A stretch of 16,839 nucleotides of DNA from Verrucomicrobiia bacterium (GCA_030044395.1 JASHVW010000402.1:1-16839), one strand, 5' to 3'; numbered from the stretch's first letter, positions 1-9,000 are shown. Program-made: numbers and translations. The notes: a model not told the origin generated them from the letters alone.

Positions 1-1414
<1,414 letters not shown>

Positions 1415-1504
1415 AAATATATTTCATTGCCTGCCGGAATGTGCAATTGGCCTTCATGGGCTTAAATCGCAAATACAAATTTTATTCCGGCCTGCGCCAT
1501 AAAT

Positions 1505-2770
1505 TCAACTGTTCACCGGCAATGTGCGGCTTTCCGCGTGGACACGCACCGCCTTCAAAATTTCCCCGGCCTTGTCGCCGATATGCGGAATGCTGCTCAA
1601 ATCGCTCTCTTCGGCGGACATCAAATCCTCCAACCGCGTGAGTCCGGCATGCACCAGGGCGTCGGCTTGCTCGCGCGACACCCCCGGAATGGCCGCCAGC
1701 GCTTCGATGGCCTCGGCCACCTTTTCTTCGAAACCCTTGGTGACCACTTCCTCGGCGTCAATGTCAACTTCCCAACCGGTCAACTTCGCCGTCAGGCGGG
1801 CGTTTTGCCCGCGTTTGCCGATGGCCAGGGACAATTGGTCCTCGGCCACCAAAATGCTCAGGCGCTTTTTGGCTTCGTCCACTTCGATGGTCTTGAGCTT
1901 GGCCGGTTCCAGCGCTTTGGTCACAAAGGCCCGGATGTCCGAAGACCAGGGAATGACATCCACTTTTTCGTTGTTGAGTTCGCGGACAATATTTTTGACG
2001 CGCTGGCCGCGCATCCCCACGCACGCGCCCACCGGGTCAACCTTGGGATCGCGCGAATAGACGGCCATCTTGGTGCGGAAACCCGGTTCGCGGGCGATGC
2101 CTTTGATTTCAATCGTGCCGTCGCTGATTTCCGAAACTTCCACCTGGAACAATTTGATGATGAAGCGCGGGTCGGCCCGCGATAAAATAATTTCCGGACC
2201 GTGCGCGCCTTCTTCGACCGCCTTGACGTAGCAGCGGATGCGTTCGCCGACCTGGTATTCTTCCGTGGGCACACGTTCGCGGTTGGGGAGCGTGGCCTCG
2301 TATTTGCCCAGGTCCAGGATGACATCCGAACGCTCGAACCGCCGGACGGTGCCGCTGACGATGTCGCCGACGCGGTCCTTGAATTCGGTGAAAATGAGGG
2401 ATTTTTCCGCCTGCCGGATTTTTTGCATCAAGGCCTGCTTGGCATATTGGGAGGCGATGCGGCCGAAACCGGTGGGGGTGACTTCCTTTTCGATTTCGTC
2501 GCCGACGTTGGCGCCGTCCTTGATTCGGCGGGCATCGAACACGGAAATCTGGTCGTGCTTGGAGATGACCTTTTCGGTGACGACGAGTTTGGCGAAGGCC
2601 TTGATGTCGCCGTTTTTTTGATCAATTTCCACGCGCAATTCGCGGGCGGGTCCGACGGCCTTCTTGGCGGCAGACAACAATGCGTCCTGAACGGCGCCGA
2701 CCAGGACGTCCCGGCTGATGCCTTTCTCGCGCTCCCAAAATTCCAACACTGCCAAAAAATCTGCGTTCAT
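1505..2770 (-). CDS. nusA: Transcription termination/antitermination factor NusA
   Basis: RNA polymerase-binding factor that modulates pausing, intrinsic termination and antitermination. The 421 residues contain the N-terminal RNAP-binding domain (about 1-130), an S1 domain (about 135-200), KH1 with GMRGQRVKNI (252-261), KH2 with AIGKRGQNARLT (316-327), and a C-terminal helix-hairpin-helix region (about 355-410). E. coli NusA is 495 residues; this one is shorter at the C-terminus. The start was set at the ATG 2770-2768 (MNADFLAVLEFWEREKGI), which matches the usual family N-terminus. An in-frame GTG at 2800 would add ten unconserved residues. The ATG has only GGAAG two bases upstream, too close for a normal Shine-Dalgarno. 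No rimP precedes it, so nusA is first in this transcript. A promoter and an attenuator-like hairpin lie just upstream, which fits the known autoregulation of nusA operons. Confidence 0.97.
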   Translation of the reverse strand: MNADFLAVLEFWEREKGISRDVLVGAVQDALLSAAKKAVGPARELRVEIDQKNGDIKAFAKLVVTEKVISKHDQISVFDARRIKDGANVGDEIEKEVTPTGFGRIASQYAKQALMQKIRQAEKSLIFTEFKDRVGDIVSGTVRRFERSDVILDLGKYEATLPNRERVPTEEYQVGERIRCYVKAVEEGAHGPEIILSRADPRFIIKLFQVEVSEISDGTIEIKGIAREPGFRTKMAVYSRDPKVDPVGACVGMRGQRVKNIVRELNNEKVDVIPWSSDIRAFVTKALEPAKLKTIEVDEAKKRLSILVAEDQLSLAIGKRGQNARLTAKLTGWEVDIDAEEVVTKGFEEKVAEAIEALAAIPGVSREQADALVHAGLTRLEDLMSAEESDLSSIPHIGDKAGEILKAVRVHAESRTLPVNS

Positions 2771-2806
2771 AACTTCCACGGCCGTCCGCTGGGGCGGCAC
2801 GCGGCG

Positions 2807-2838
2807 AATAAAAAAGCCGGAAGAGTGACCTCCGACTT
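2807..2838 (-). terminator. Intrinsic terminator/attenuator in the nusA leader
   Basis: On the minus strand AAGTCGGA (2838-2831) pairs with TCCGGCTT (2821-2814), eight pairs with one G-U, around a 9-nt loop. A run of six T follows (2815-2810, the first two shared with the stem), then ATT. It has the form of a rho-independent terminator. It sits between the predicted nusA promoter and the nusA start codon, so it can act only as an attenuator of nusA-infB or as the end of a leader RNA of roughly 70 nt. No minus-strand gene lies upstream that it could otherwise terminate. Confidence 0.55.
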
Positions 2839-2843
2839 CGCGC

Positions 2844-2858
2844 GCTGGCCAAACCAGC
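2844..2858 (-). other. Small leader hairpin upstream of the nusA attenuator
   Basis: On the minus strand GCTGG (2858-2854) and CCAGC (2848-2844) form a perfect 5-bp stem with a TTTGG loop. It lies six bases before the terminator-like hairpin in the same leader. A short stable hairpin just before a terminator could be a pause site or part of an antitermination switch. Its role is inferred only from position. Confidence 0.4.
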
Positions 2859-2881
2859 AGACTTTACCATTCTTGAACAAA

Positions 2882-2910
2882 AGGGTAAATTTTTTTGACC
2901 CCGGCGTCAA
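2882..2910 (-). promoter_or_regulatory. Sigma70-type promoter of nusA-infB with overlapping palindrome
   Basis: Read on the minus strand, TTGACG (2910-2905) and TACCCT (2887-2882) are separated by exactly 17 bp. Transcription would start near 2875, about 105 nt before the nusA ATG. The -35 box lies inside the near-perfect palindrome TTGACCCCGGCGTCAA (2895-2910; arms TTGAC/GTCAA, core CCGG), which could be an operator. The -35 element is strong and the -10 matches the consensus at only three of six positions. Position and spacing are seen directly; activity is inferred. Confidence 0.6.
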
Positions 2911-3020
2911 GTGCCAATTCCACCCGGTTTCGGGACGACCGGAAGCACTGATGCAAGCGGTTAGGTGGCAACGGAATGCCTTAATTTGGCGTTCGCCACA
3001 CGGGGTGATGATTCAAAACC

Positions 3021-3887
3021 ATGAAAATTGAACCGAAAAAGTTCCGGGTTAGTGAAAATGAAAAAGTCCGGCTTAAGCAATGGCCGACCCGGGTAAAGCC
3101 ATTTTATAAAACCGACGGGCAGTACAAAAAAGTCCTCGCGGAGCACATCAAGGAACTGAGCCGGCAGCAGGGGATGCTTTACGCCAATAATCGTTATGCT
3201 CTGCTGCTAATCTTTCAAGCCATGGACGCCGCCGGCAAAGACGGCGCCATCAAGCACGTGATGTCGGGCATCAACCCGCAGGGCTGCCAAGTGTTCAGCT
3301 TCAAACATCCCGGCGCCGAAGAATTGGCGCATGATTTTCTCTGGCGCACCGCACGCTGCCTGCCCGAACGCGGGCGCATCGGCATTTTCAACCGGTCCTA
3401 TTATGAGGAGGTTCTGGTCGTGCGCGTGCATCCTGAATTTTTGGACGCGGAGGGATTGCCGGCGGAATGTCTAAACGACAAGAAACTCTGGGAGCACCGG
3501 TATCGTTCCATAACGGAATACGAAAGGCATTTGCACCGCAACGGCACGCGAATCGTCAAATTTTTCCTGCACTTGTCCCGGGAAGAACAGCGGAGACGAT
3601 TTCTCGCGCGGATCAATGACCTGGAAAAGAACTGGAAATTCAGCCAGACCGACCTAACCGAACGGAACCTATGGAAGGAATATCAGGCGGCTTACGAAGA
3701 ATGCCTGGCCGGCACGAGCACTGATTATGCGCCATGGTATATTGTGCCTGCCGACGACAAGGAAAACGCACGGCTCATCATTTCGCAGATCGTCCTCGAC
3801 ACTCTAAAAGATTTGAAAATGAGTTATCCGGAGGTGAGCGAGGACCGGCGGAAGGAATTGCTGGCGATTCGGAAGGAGCTGAAATAG
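3021..3887 (+). CDS. ppk2: PPK2-family polyphosphate:nucleotide phosphotransferase
   Basis: Cytoplasmic enzyme that transfers phosphate from inorganic polyphosphate to a nucleoside mono- or diphosphate, regenerating ADP/ATP or GTP. The 288 residues match the single-domain PPK2 size. A P-loop-like Walker A, QAMDAAGKDG (66-75), is followed by IKHVMSGINPQGCQVFSF and HPGAEELAHDFLWR. The Walker B block is GRIGIFNRSYYEEVLVVRVHP (about 118-138), and Arg-rich lid residues sit near RDxx-like 'REEQRRRF' in the second half. Class (AMP- or ADP-preferring) cannot be settled by eye. The ATG at 3021 was chosen because it gives the full conserved N-terminus; GGTGAT about 11 nt upstream is a weak ribosome site. 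The gene is divergent from nusA and 46 bp upstream of the uracil-DNA glycosylase on the same strand, which may be co-transcribed. Confidence 0.93.
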   Translation: MKIEPKKFRVSENEKVRLKQWPTRVKPFYKTDGQYKKVLAEHIKELSRQQGMLYANNRYALLLIFQAMDAAGKDGAIKHVMSGINPQGCQVFSFKHPGAEELAHDFLWRTARCLPERGRIGIFNRSYYEEVLVVRVHPEFLDAEGLPAECLNDKKLWEHRYRSITEYERHLHRNGTRIVKFFLHLSREEQRRRFLARINDLEKNWKFSQTDLTERNLWKEYQAAYEECLAGTSTDYAPWYIVPADDKENARLIISQIVLDTLKDLKMSYPEVSEDRRKELLAIRKELK

Positions 3888-3933
3888 TTGATATTTTTCG
3901 TGCGCGGATCGCAATTCAATTTACGATGAGGCC

Positions 3934-4824
3934 GTGGCTGCGATCTACGACGAACTGCTCGAGGCGACCATTCAGCGCCTTGAGGATTTGGAATCCCGCG
4001 GAGTCCGGTATGTCCCTGTTTCAATGGAAACATTGCGGCAATTAATGTTACCGCCGAAGCCGGTCCAAATTCCTGATTTCAAGCCAAAGGTTGAAAAAAC
4101 GAAGGCGGCAATCCCCGTGCCGATTGCGGAACAACGCCCCTTGCTCCCGCTGCCCGGCGAAACGGCTGTCACTGCGAAACCGCCGCTTGATCCGTCGGAA
4201 AAGTCCGCCGCATTCGCAGCCTTGCGCGAGCGTGCAATGGTTTGCGTCAAATGCGGGCACCTGGCGTCTTCGCGCAAGAACGTTGTCTTTGGCGTGGGCA
4301 ACATTGACGCGCAACTGATGTTCGTGGGAGAAGCGCCGGGGGCAGACGAAGACACGGAGGGCGAGCCGTTCGTGGGCCGCGCCGGGGAACTGCTCACGAA
4401 GATCATTCAGGCGATGGGTTTGCCGCGTTCGGATGTTTACATCGCCAACATATTGAAATGCCGGCCGGATACTCCCGGACAAACCGCAGGCAATCGCAAG
4501 CCGACCACGGACGAAATGGCCACGTGCATTCCTTATCTTCACGAGCAAATTGACTTAATCCGCCCCAAAGTGCTGGTGGCGCTCGGGGCGACGGCGGTGG
4601 AGGGGTTGTTGGGGAAGACTGTCGGCATAATGAAACTTCGCGGCCACTGGCAAACGTATCGCGGCACGCCGTTGATGCCGACGTTTCATCCGGCCTATCT
4701 CCTCCGCAACCAGGCGATGAGCGAAAAGCGCAAGGTCTGGGAGGACATTCTCGATGTGATGGAAAAATTGGAAATGCCCATCAGCGAAAAACAAAGGAAA
4801 TATTTTTTGAAGGGATCATCGTAG
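3934..4824 (+). CDS. Family 4 (Fe-S) uracil-DNA glycosylase with N-terminal extension
   Basis: Excises uracil from DNA to start base-excision repair. The catalytic core covers roughly residues 95-280. Cluster cysteines are C104 and C107 (CVKC) plus C176 (ILKC) and C198 (MATC), as expected for a 4Fe-4S family 4 UDG. Motif A is GEAPGADED (132-140), followed by GEPFVGRAGELL, and motif B is HPAYLLR (252-258). The spacing C176 to C198 is longer than in compact family members because of a TPGQTAGN-containing loop. About 95 residues precede the core: a predicted helix (YDELLEATIQRLEDLES) and then a Lys/Pro-rich linker. The family core alone is about 200 residues. The start is a GTG at 3934; no in-frame ATG exists upstream before the stop at 3889, and the GAGG two bases before GTG is too close to be a normal ribosome site. 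Met31 is an alternative start. Confidence 0.92.
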   Translation: MAAIYDELLEATIQRLEDLESRGVRYVPVSMETLRQLMLPPKPVQIPDFKPKVEKTKAAIPVPIAEQRPLLPLPGETAVTAKPPLDPSEKSAAFAALRERAMVCVKCGHLASSRKNVVFGVGNIDAQLMFVGEAPGADEDTEGEPFVGRAGELLTKIIQAMGLPRSDVYIANILKCRPDTPGQTAGNRKPTTDEMATCIPYLHEQIDLIRPKVLVALGATAVEGLLGKTVGIMKLRGHWQTYRGTPLMPTFHPAYLLRNQAMSEKRKVWEDILDVMEKLEMPISEKQRKYFLKGSS

Positions 4825-4847
4825 CGGCACCCCGGCAGGGCGCCGCT
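4823..4847 (+). repeat. GC-rich imperfect palindrome at the UDG stop codon
   Basis: AGCGGC (4823-4828) pairs with GCCGCT (4842-4847). After one A/C mismatch, CCC (4830-4832) pairs with GGG (4838-4840) around a 5-nt loop. The hairpin includes the last two bases of the UDG stop codon. It is not followed by a T-run, so it is not a canonical intrinsic terminator. It may be a 3'-end stabilising structure or one copy of a dispersed intergenic repeat; copy number cannot be judged from one window. Confidence 0.4.
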
Positions 4848-4967
4848 GGTTGAAATGACTTTGCCCAGCCCGCGGCCGAAAGCAGCCGCCATTAAAATTT
4901 GCTCCGATTTCATAATTCAGAAAAGAATGACCGGTTGATAGGCTTATGGTGATCCACTTATGAATAT

Positions 4968-6533
4968 ATGGGCCGTTGCGCCAGGATAGCAATCATTGTT
5001 GGAACCGCGGTTGTAGCGGCGAACCTGATTTCCATCATTCATCATTATCAACTACGCGCCGGGGTGAATGCCTATATCGCCGAACTGAAGGCCAGGGGCG
5101 AATTGCTGGATTTGGCGCAAGTCATTCCGCCGCCCGTGCCGCCGGAACAGAATGACGCGCCTTCATTTCTCAATGCGGCTTCAACAATGGACACAAATTG
5201 GGAGGTTTTTGTGATTAATCCGCCGCCGGCGATGCGCATGGTGGCGCCGGGAAAAGCGATGATTGGTTGGGAACAGCCGGATATTCGCCGCGGGGGACGG
5301 ACAAATTCCTGGCAGGATATCGGGGCGGCACTGGCAAAGGAAAATGATCTCCTGAATTCCTTGCAACAAATCACCAGCCGCCCGGATCTGGATTTCAATC
5401 TCGATTACGCCGGAGGTTTCACAAATTTTGAGGACCCTCTATTCGTCCATCTTGCTTCACTCAAACCGTCCGCCCAGGGTTTGTCAGCGTCGGCGATTTA
5501 TGAATTGCACCGGGGCGATGCGGCATCCGCCGTCAAGGCGACGCATGCCATGTTATTGCTGGCGAGGGCAATAGAACATGATCGTCTGATACTTTCTGAA
5601 ATGGTGGGCATGGCGGTTGCGCAAATGGGTTCAGCGGCCACCTGGGAGATTTTGCAGTTCACAAACGTGACCGACGGCCAACTGGCCGAATTGCAACGGG
5701 ATTGGACAAATGTTGATTTTGTTCGCAGCGAGGAAAGGACGCTCTTAACGGACGAAGCCATGGAACAAGTAACCCTGGGCCAATGGAGGAATTCCGGGCT
5801 GCAATCGTATGTGGACCTTGAGGCAAATGCCGCCAATGCGGGCAGTTCAATGAGTGGTCATCGTAGAGAAAAAGGTCTTTGGCGCCAAGCGCAGCTCAAA
5901 GCCAGAATTTTTATGTGGCGATATTGGTGGTCGTATCCGGACGAATTGCGTTCGCTCAAAGGTTATGACGCCTCGATCAACGCGGTACGATCGGCAGAAA
6001 CCAATGCGGCTTTCCTGGACGCGCTGAAAATTGAAGATCAAAAATTCGACGAATTGGGGATTTTAAAAATTGAAGATGGCGTTATCGCATCCATTTCGGA
6101 CATAAATTTACATACCCTGCTTTCGCAATCCGTTGCTGGTGTGGATACATTCACCCGCAAGGTAATGCTTGCCGAAGCCGCACAACGGGTGACGTTGACG
6201 GCCATTGCGCTGAAACGTTATCAGCTCAAAAATGGAAAATATCCAATGAATTTGGACAGTCTGGTTCCGGAATTTTTACCCGCTGTGGCGGTTGACCCGG
6301 TAAATGGCCGGCCCCTGCATTATCGGTTGACTGCGGATGGAACTTTTTTGCTTTATTCCGTCGGGGAAAATGGCAGGGACGATGGCGGCAATCCCTCCGT
6401 GGAGAGGAACGCGGAATCTCCGGAGTTCAGTTCGAAATTCAATTGGGAGAATCTTCCGGCGTTGGATTGGGTTTGGCCGCAACCGGCGACGCCTCAAGAG
6501 GTGCAAAATTATTACGCGAACCTTGGAAAATAA
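4968..6533 (+). CDS. Membrane-anchored protein of unknown function with pseudopilin-like C-terminal segment
   Basis: I do not recognise a named family for the whole protein. The 521 residues begin with a short basic N-terminus and one hydrophobic helix (about 6-25, IAIIVGTAVVAANLISII), probably a signal anchor, so the rest should lie in the periplasm. A Pro-rich stretch follows (VIPPPVPPEQNDAP, about 53-66). The middle is largely helical, including a Leu/Ala-rich stretch (SASAIYELHRGDAASAVKAT...). Residues about 400-475 resemble the C-terminal part of GspG-like pseudopilins: ALKRYQLKNGKYPMNLDSL, then VPEFLPAVAVDPVNGRPLHY, then LLYSVGENGRDDGG. Similar long proteins are typical of Planctomycetes and Verrucomicrobia. 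The ATG at 4968 is the first possible start after the in-frame stop at 4950; no good ribosome site precedes it. It is 143 bp from UDG and 59 bp before dedA. Confidence 0.8.
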   Translation: MGRCARIAIIVGTAVVAANLISIIHHYQLRAGVNAYIAELKARGELLDLAQVIPPPVPPEQNDAPSFLNAASTMDTNWEVFVINPPPAMRMVAPGKAMIGWEQPDIRRGGRTNSWQDIGAALAKENDLLNSLQQITSRPDLDFNLDYAGGFTNFEDPLFVHLASLKPSAQGLSASAIYELHRGDAASAVKATHAMLLLARAIEHDRLILSEMVGMAVAQMGSAATWEILQFTNVTDGQLAELQRDWTNVDFVRSEERTLLTDEAMEQVTLGQWRNSGLQSYVDLEANAANAGSSMSGHRREKGLWRQAQLKARIFMWRYWWSYPDELRSLKGYDASINAVRSAETNAAFLDALKIEDQKFDELGILKIEDGVIASISDINLHTLLSQSVAGVDTFTRKVMLAEAAQRVTLTAIALKRYQLKNGKYPMNLDSLVPEFLPAVAVDPVNGRPLHYRLTADGTFLLYSVGENGRDDGGNPSVERNAESPEFSSKFNWENLPALDWVWPQPATPQEVQNYYANLGK

Positions 6534-6548
6534 ATTGGCGCTTTCCAT

Positions 6549-6585
6549 CCCGCCACATTTCGCGTAATTAGCGGGCGCATTTTTT
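6549..6585 (+). terminator. Possible weak terminator after the 521-residue protein gene
   Basis: CCCGC (6549-6553) can pair with GCGGG (6571-6575) across a 17-nt loop, and a run of six T occurs four bases later (6580-6585). The stem is short and the loop large, so strength is doubtful. It lies just before the dedA start and could separate the two genes. Confidence 0.25.
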
Positions 6586-6592
6586 CATTGAT

Positions 6593-7213
6593 GTGAGACA
6601 CCTTTTTCAAATTGTCCTGGATTGGTATCAGCACGCGCTTCAAACGGGGGGTTTTTGGGTGGTGGGCCTGCTGATGACGATGGAGAGTTCCGTGTTGCCG
6701 TTGCCGAGCGAAAGCATCATCCCGCTCGCCGCCAGTTGGTCGCATACGGGAAAAATCGAGGTGAGCCTGCCGGCCATTGTCATTGCCGGCGCGCTGGGAT
6801 CATGGCTGGGGGCGACGCTGGTTTATTGGGTGTCGCGGCTGGCAGGACGGCCGTTGCTGATGAAGTACGGCCGGTTCATTTTGATCACTCCGGACAAAAT
6901 CCGGAAGGCAGAAAACTGGTCGGCGCATTACGGGGCGGCGGGTGTATTCATTGCGCGACTGCTGCCCGGGGCGCGCCAATTGGTTGGCATTCCCGCCGGC
7001 ATCGCGAAATTCGATTACTTGAAATTTTCGATTTTCACATTCATTGGCGCCGGGATCTGGTGTTCAGTTCTATGCTGGATTGGCGTGACGATTGGCGCGG
7101 ACGTGAGCAAGGGGGAAATGCATAAGGTAATGCTATGGGTGGGGGGCGTCGCGTTGATTCTTGGCGGGCTTTATTATTTTTTCGTGCACAGGCATTTTGA
7201 TAAAGAAAGTTGA
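6593..7213 (+). CDS. DedA/SNARE-associated (VTT domain) inner-membrane protein
   Basis: DedA proteins are polytopic inner-membrane proteins linked to lipid carrier flipping, proton-motive force and envelope integrity. The 206 residues show hydrophobic segments at about 21-30, 58-80, 145-168 and 177-195. The conserved N-terminal block MESSVLPLPSE (30-40) carries the family acidic residues E31 and E40. FIARLLPGARQLVGIPAG (119-136) is the signature Arg...PG.R.....PAG. The start is a GTG at 6593: the frame closes at a TAG at 6569 and no in-frame ATG lies between. No Shine-Dalgarno is visible. The ATG at 6591 is out of frame. The gene is convergent with hisS, whose stop lies 133 bp downstream; that gap shows no recognisable gene or clear terminator. 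Substrate cannot be deduced. Confidence 0.92.
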   Translation: MRHLFQIVLDWYQHALQTGGFWVVGLLMTMESSVLPLPSESIIPLAASWSHTGKIEVSLPAIVIAGALGSWLGATLVYWVSRLAGRPLLMKYGRFILITPDKIRKAENWSAHYGAAGVFIARLLPGARQLVGIPAGIAKFDYLKFSIFTFIGAGIWCSVLCWIGVTIGADVSKGEMHKVMLWVGGVALILGGLYYFFVHRHFDKES

Positions 7214-7346
7214 CAGTAAAACCACAGATTTCCGACCCGGAATCGCGCGAAACGCCGCGCACGTCGAACGGATTCGGCACACCGTTTGTGAGCAACGCAT
7301 CCACGGCAATCTGAGGCTCACAGACCCGCGGTCCGGGAAGGGCAAA

Positions 7347-8594
7347 TTACCGAAGATGATTTCTCGTATCGGCGAAACCGGCGACGACTTCGGTACGGGT
7401 GTTAAGATTGCGGATGCGAACGTAAGCATCGTTTTCCACCCGGGCGGTGAAGGCCGCTTTCAATTCCTGCACGCGTTTGAACTGTTTATCCGATTTCGCC
7501 GCAGTGAGAGGATATTCGACCGCGTATCCCGCCGTGCGCAAGTCTTGGACGAGTTTCAGCGATTGCGGGCGCAACCCTTCATTTTCGATTAAAACAAACA
7601 CATCCGTTCTCGAGTCAAAAGCGGGCAGCAATTTTCGCTCCTTGAGCAATTCCAGCAGGACCACATCGCCCATCCCGAAACCCAGGGCAGGCAAATCCAC
7701 TTTGTTGCCACTGACGAGCTTGACGAGATTGTCGTAACGCCCGCCACCGGCGATGGCACGAAATGCGCCTTTGGCATCGAACGCCTCGAACACCACTCCG
7801 GTGTAGTAGGCGAGGCCGCGGACGACCTGGTAATCCACACGGGCAAAATCGCGCAGGCCGCGCGCCGCAAGATTCTGCAAAATGCAATCCAGCTCCGCGG
7901 TCGGTTTGCCGGAGGCAATGAAGTGGTTGACGTCATGCAATGAAAACCCCAGCGCGGACAATTTTTTTTCCGATTCTTCCGGTGTCGCCCGTTCGAGTTT
8001 ATCAATCACCTGGAAGAACTGGTATTCGGCGGGACCGCTTTCGGTTTTTGGTTTGCCGCTTTTATAATATTCCTGCCAGGCATTGCGGCTGCTCAAACGG
8101 ATGACAAAATCCTGCGCGGTGAGGCCGAAGGCGCGGAGGGTGTCAATCAGGAGCGCAATCAATTCGGCATCCGACGCTGGATTGGATTCGCCGATAATAT
8201 CCGCGTTAAACTGGAAATGCTCGCGCAGGCGGCCTTTTTGCTGGCGCTCGTAGCGGAACAATTGGGGAACGGCGAACCATTTGACCGGCTTTTTGTAATT
8301 GCGTTCGTGCGCGGCAATCATGCGCGCGAGCGTGGGCGTCATTTCCGGACGCAGGGCTACCGGCCGTTGCCCCTTGTCCGTGAAATTATAAAGTTGCCCG
8401 ACAATTTCATCGCCGCTCTTGGTGGTGAATAGTTCGAGGGGTTCGAGCGGAGGGCCGTCGTATTCGCGGAAATTGTAGCGCCGGGCGACCGTCCGCCATT
8501 TATCAAAGATATATTGGCGCGCATCAGCGCTCCAAACCTCCGGATGCGGAGTTGGTTCGGGATAAAAGTCACGAAAGCCGGGCAATCGTTCCAT
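7347..8594 (-). CDS. hisS: Histidyl-tRNA synthetase
   Basis: Class II aminoacyl-tRNA synthetase that charges tRNA-His. The 415 residues are close to the usual 420-430. Recognisable elements in order: N-terminal LPGFRDFYPE (4-13), LRPEMTPTLAR (81-91), motif 2 with RYERQQKGRLREHFQFN (114-130), the histidine-specific RGLAYYTGVVFE (259-270), and motif 3 with AGGGRYDNL (282-290) and ALGFGMGDVVL (303-313). The C-terminal anticodon-binding domain runs from about 330, including KSDKQFKRVQELKAAF; its last part is slightly shorter than in E. coli. The ATG at 8594-8592 begins exactly at the conserved N-terminus. The gene lies 76 bp downstream of the HU gene on the same strand and may be co-transcribed. 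A TATAGT sits eight bases before the ATG, leaving room for a near-leaderless own transcript, but the matching -35 is poor. Confidence 0.97.
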   Translation of the reverse strand: MERLPGFRDFYPEPTPHPEVWSADARQYIFDKWRTVARRYNFREYDGPPLEPLELFTTKSGDEIVGQLYNFTDKGQRPVALRPEMTPTLARMIAAHERNYKKPVKWFAVPQLFRYERQQKGRLREHFQFNADIIGESNPASDAELIALLIDTLRAFGLTAQDFVIRLSSRNAWQEYYKSGKPKTESGPAEYQFFQVIDKLERATPEESEKKLSALGFSLHDVNHFIASGKPTAELDCILQNLAARGLRDFARVDYQVVRGLAYYTGVVFEAFDAKGAFRAIAGGGRYDNLVKLVSGNKVDLPALGFGMGDVVLLELLKERKLLPAFDSRTDVFVLIENEGLRPQSLKLVQDLRTAGYAVEYPLTAAKSDKQFKRVQELKAAFTARVENDAYVRIRNLNTRTEVVAGFADTRNHLR

Positions 8595-8670
8595 GCGGGG
8601 AAACTATAGGATTTGCCCGGAGGGTTAAAGCGGAATCAGGCAGGGCCCGGTTCAAACTCTCTTGAGCGAT

Positions 8671-8967
8671 TCACTTGACCGACAGCTTGAGGACTTCGGC
8701 GCGCATTTCCTTGCCCGCCTTGAATTTGACCATGGCGCGGGCGGGGATCGGGACGTCGGTCTCCGGCTTATTCGGGTTGCGCCCGACGCGCGCTTTGCGA
8801 ATTTTAACTTCAAAGACGCCGAAGTTTCGCAATTCGACTTTGTCGCCGCTTGCCAGTGCTTCGGCGATATAATCGAGTGTTTTCTGGACGACTTCGAAAA
8901 CGTGCTGCTGGCTGAGGCCGTTTTCGCCGCTGATGCGGATGACTAGGTCACGTTTGGTCAGAGTCAT
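8671..8967 (-). CDS. HU/IHF-family nucleoid DNA-binding protein
   Basis: Small dimeric DNA-bending protein of the nucleoid. The 98 residues show the family layout: two N-terminal helices (TKRDLVIRISGENGLSQQHVFEVVQKTLDYI), the turn GDKVELRNFGVFEVK (41-55), and the DNA-binding beta arm with GRNPNKPETDVPIPAR (62-77), whose RNP is the intercalating tip. It ends with VKFKAGKEMRAEV. The length and the arm resemble IHF-alpha-type as well as HU-type members, so no subunit symbol is given. The ATG at 8967-8965 gives the standard MTLTKRDL start; no Shine-Dalgarno is visible. It is the first gene of a probable two-gene unit with hisS and faces away from the histidine kinase across a 416-bp spacer. Confidence 0.95.
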   Translation of the reverse strand: MTLTKRDLVIRISGENGLSQQHVFEVVQKTLDYIAEALASGDKVELRNFGVFEVKIRKARVGRNPNKPETDVPIPARAMVKFKAGKEMRAEVLKLSVK

Positions 8968-9000
8968 AACTTTGGGTTATTTTTGGTCTGATACTACTAT

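Noticed and set aside
7227..7240. 14-nt string TTTCCGACCCGGAA repeated near 12187-12200
   Set aside because: One shared 14-mer in a window of this size can occur by chance, and the flanks do not match.
7214..7346. Possible gene or bidirectional terminator between dedA and hisS
   Set aside because: Short open frames lack start context and domain character. The only hairpin (GACC-CGC-GGTC, 7323-7333) is too short and has no T-run.
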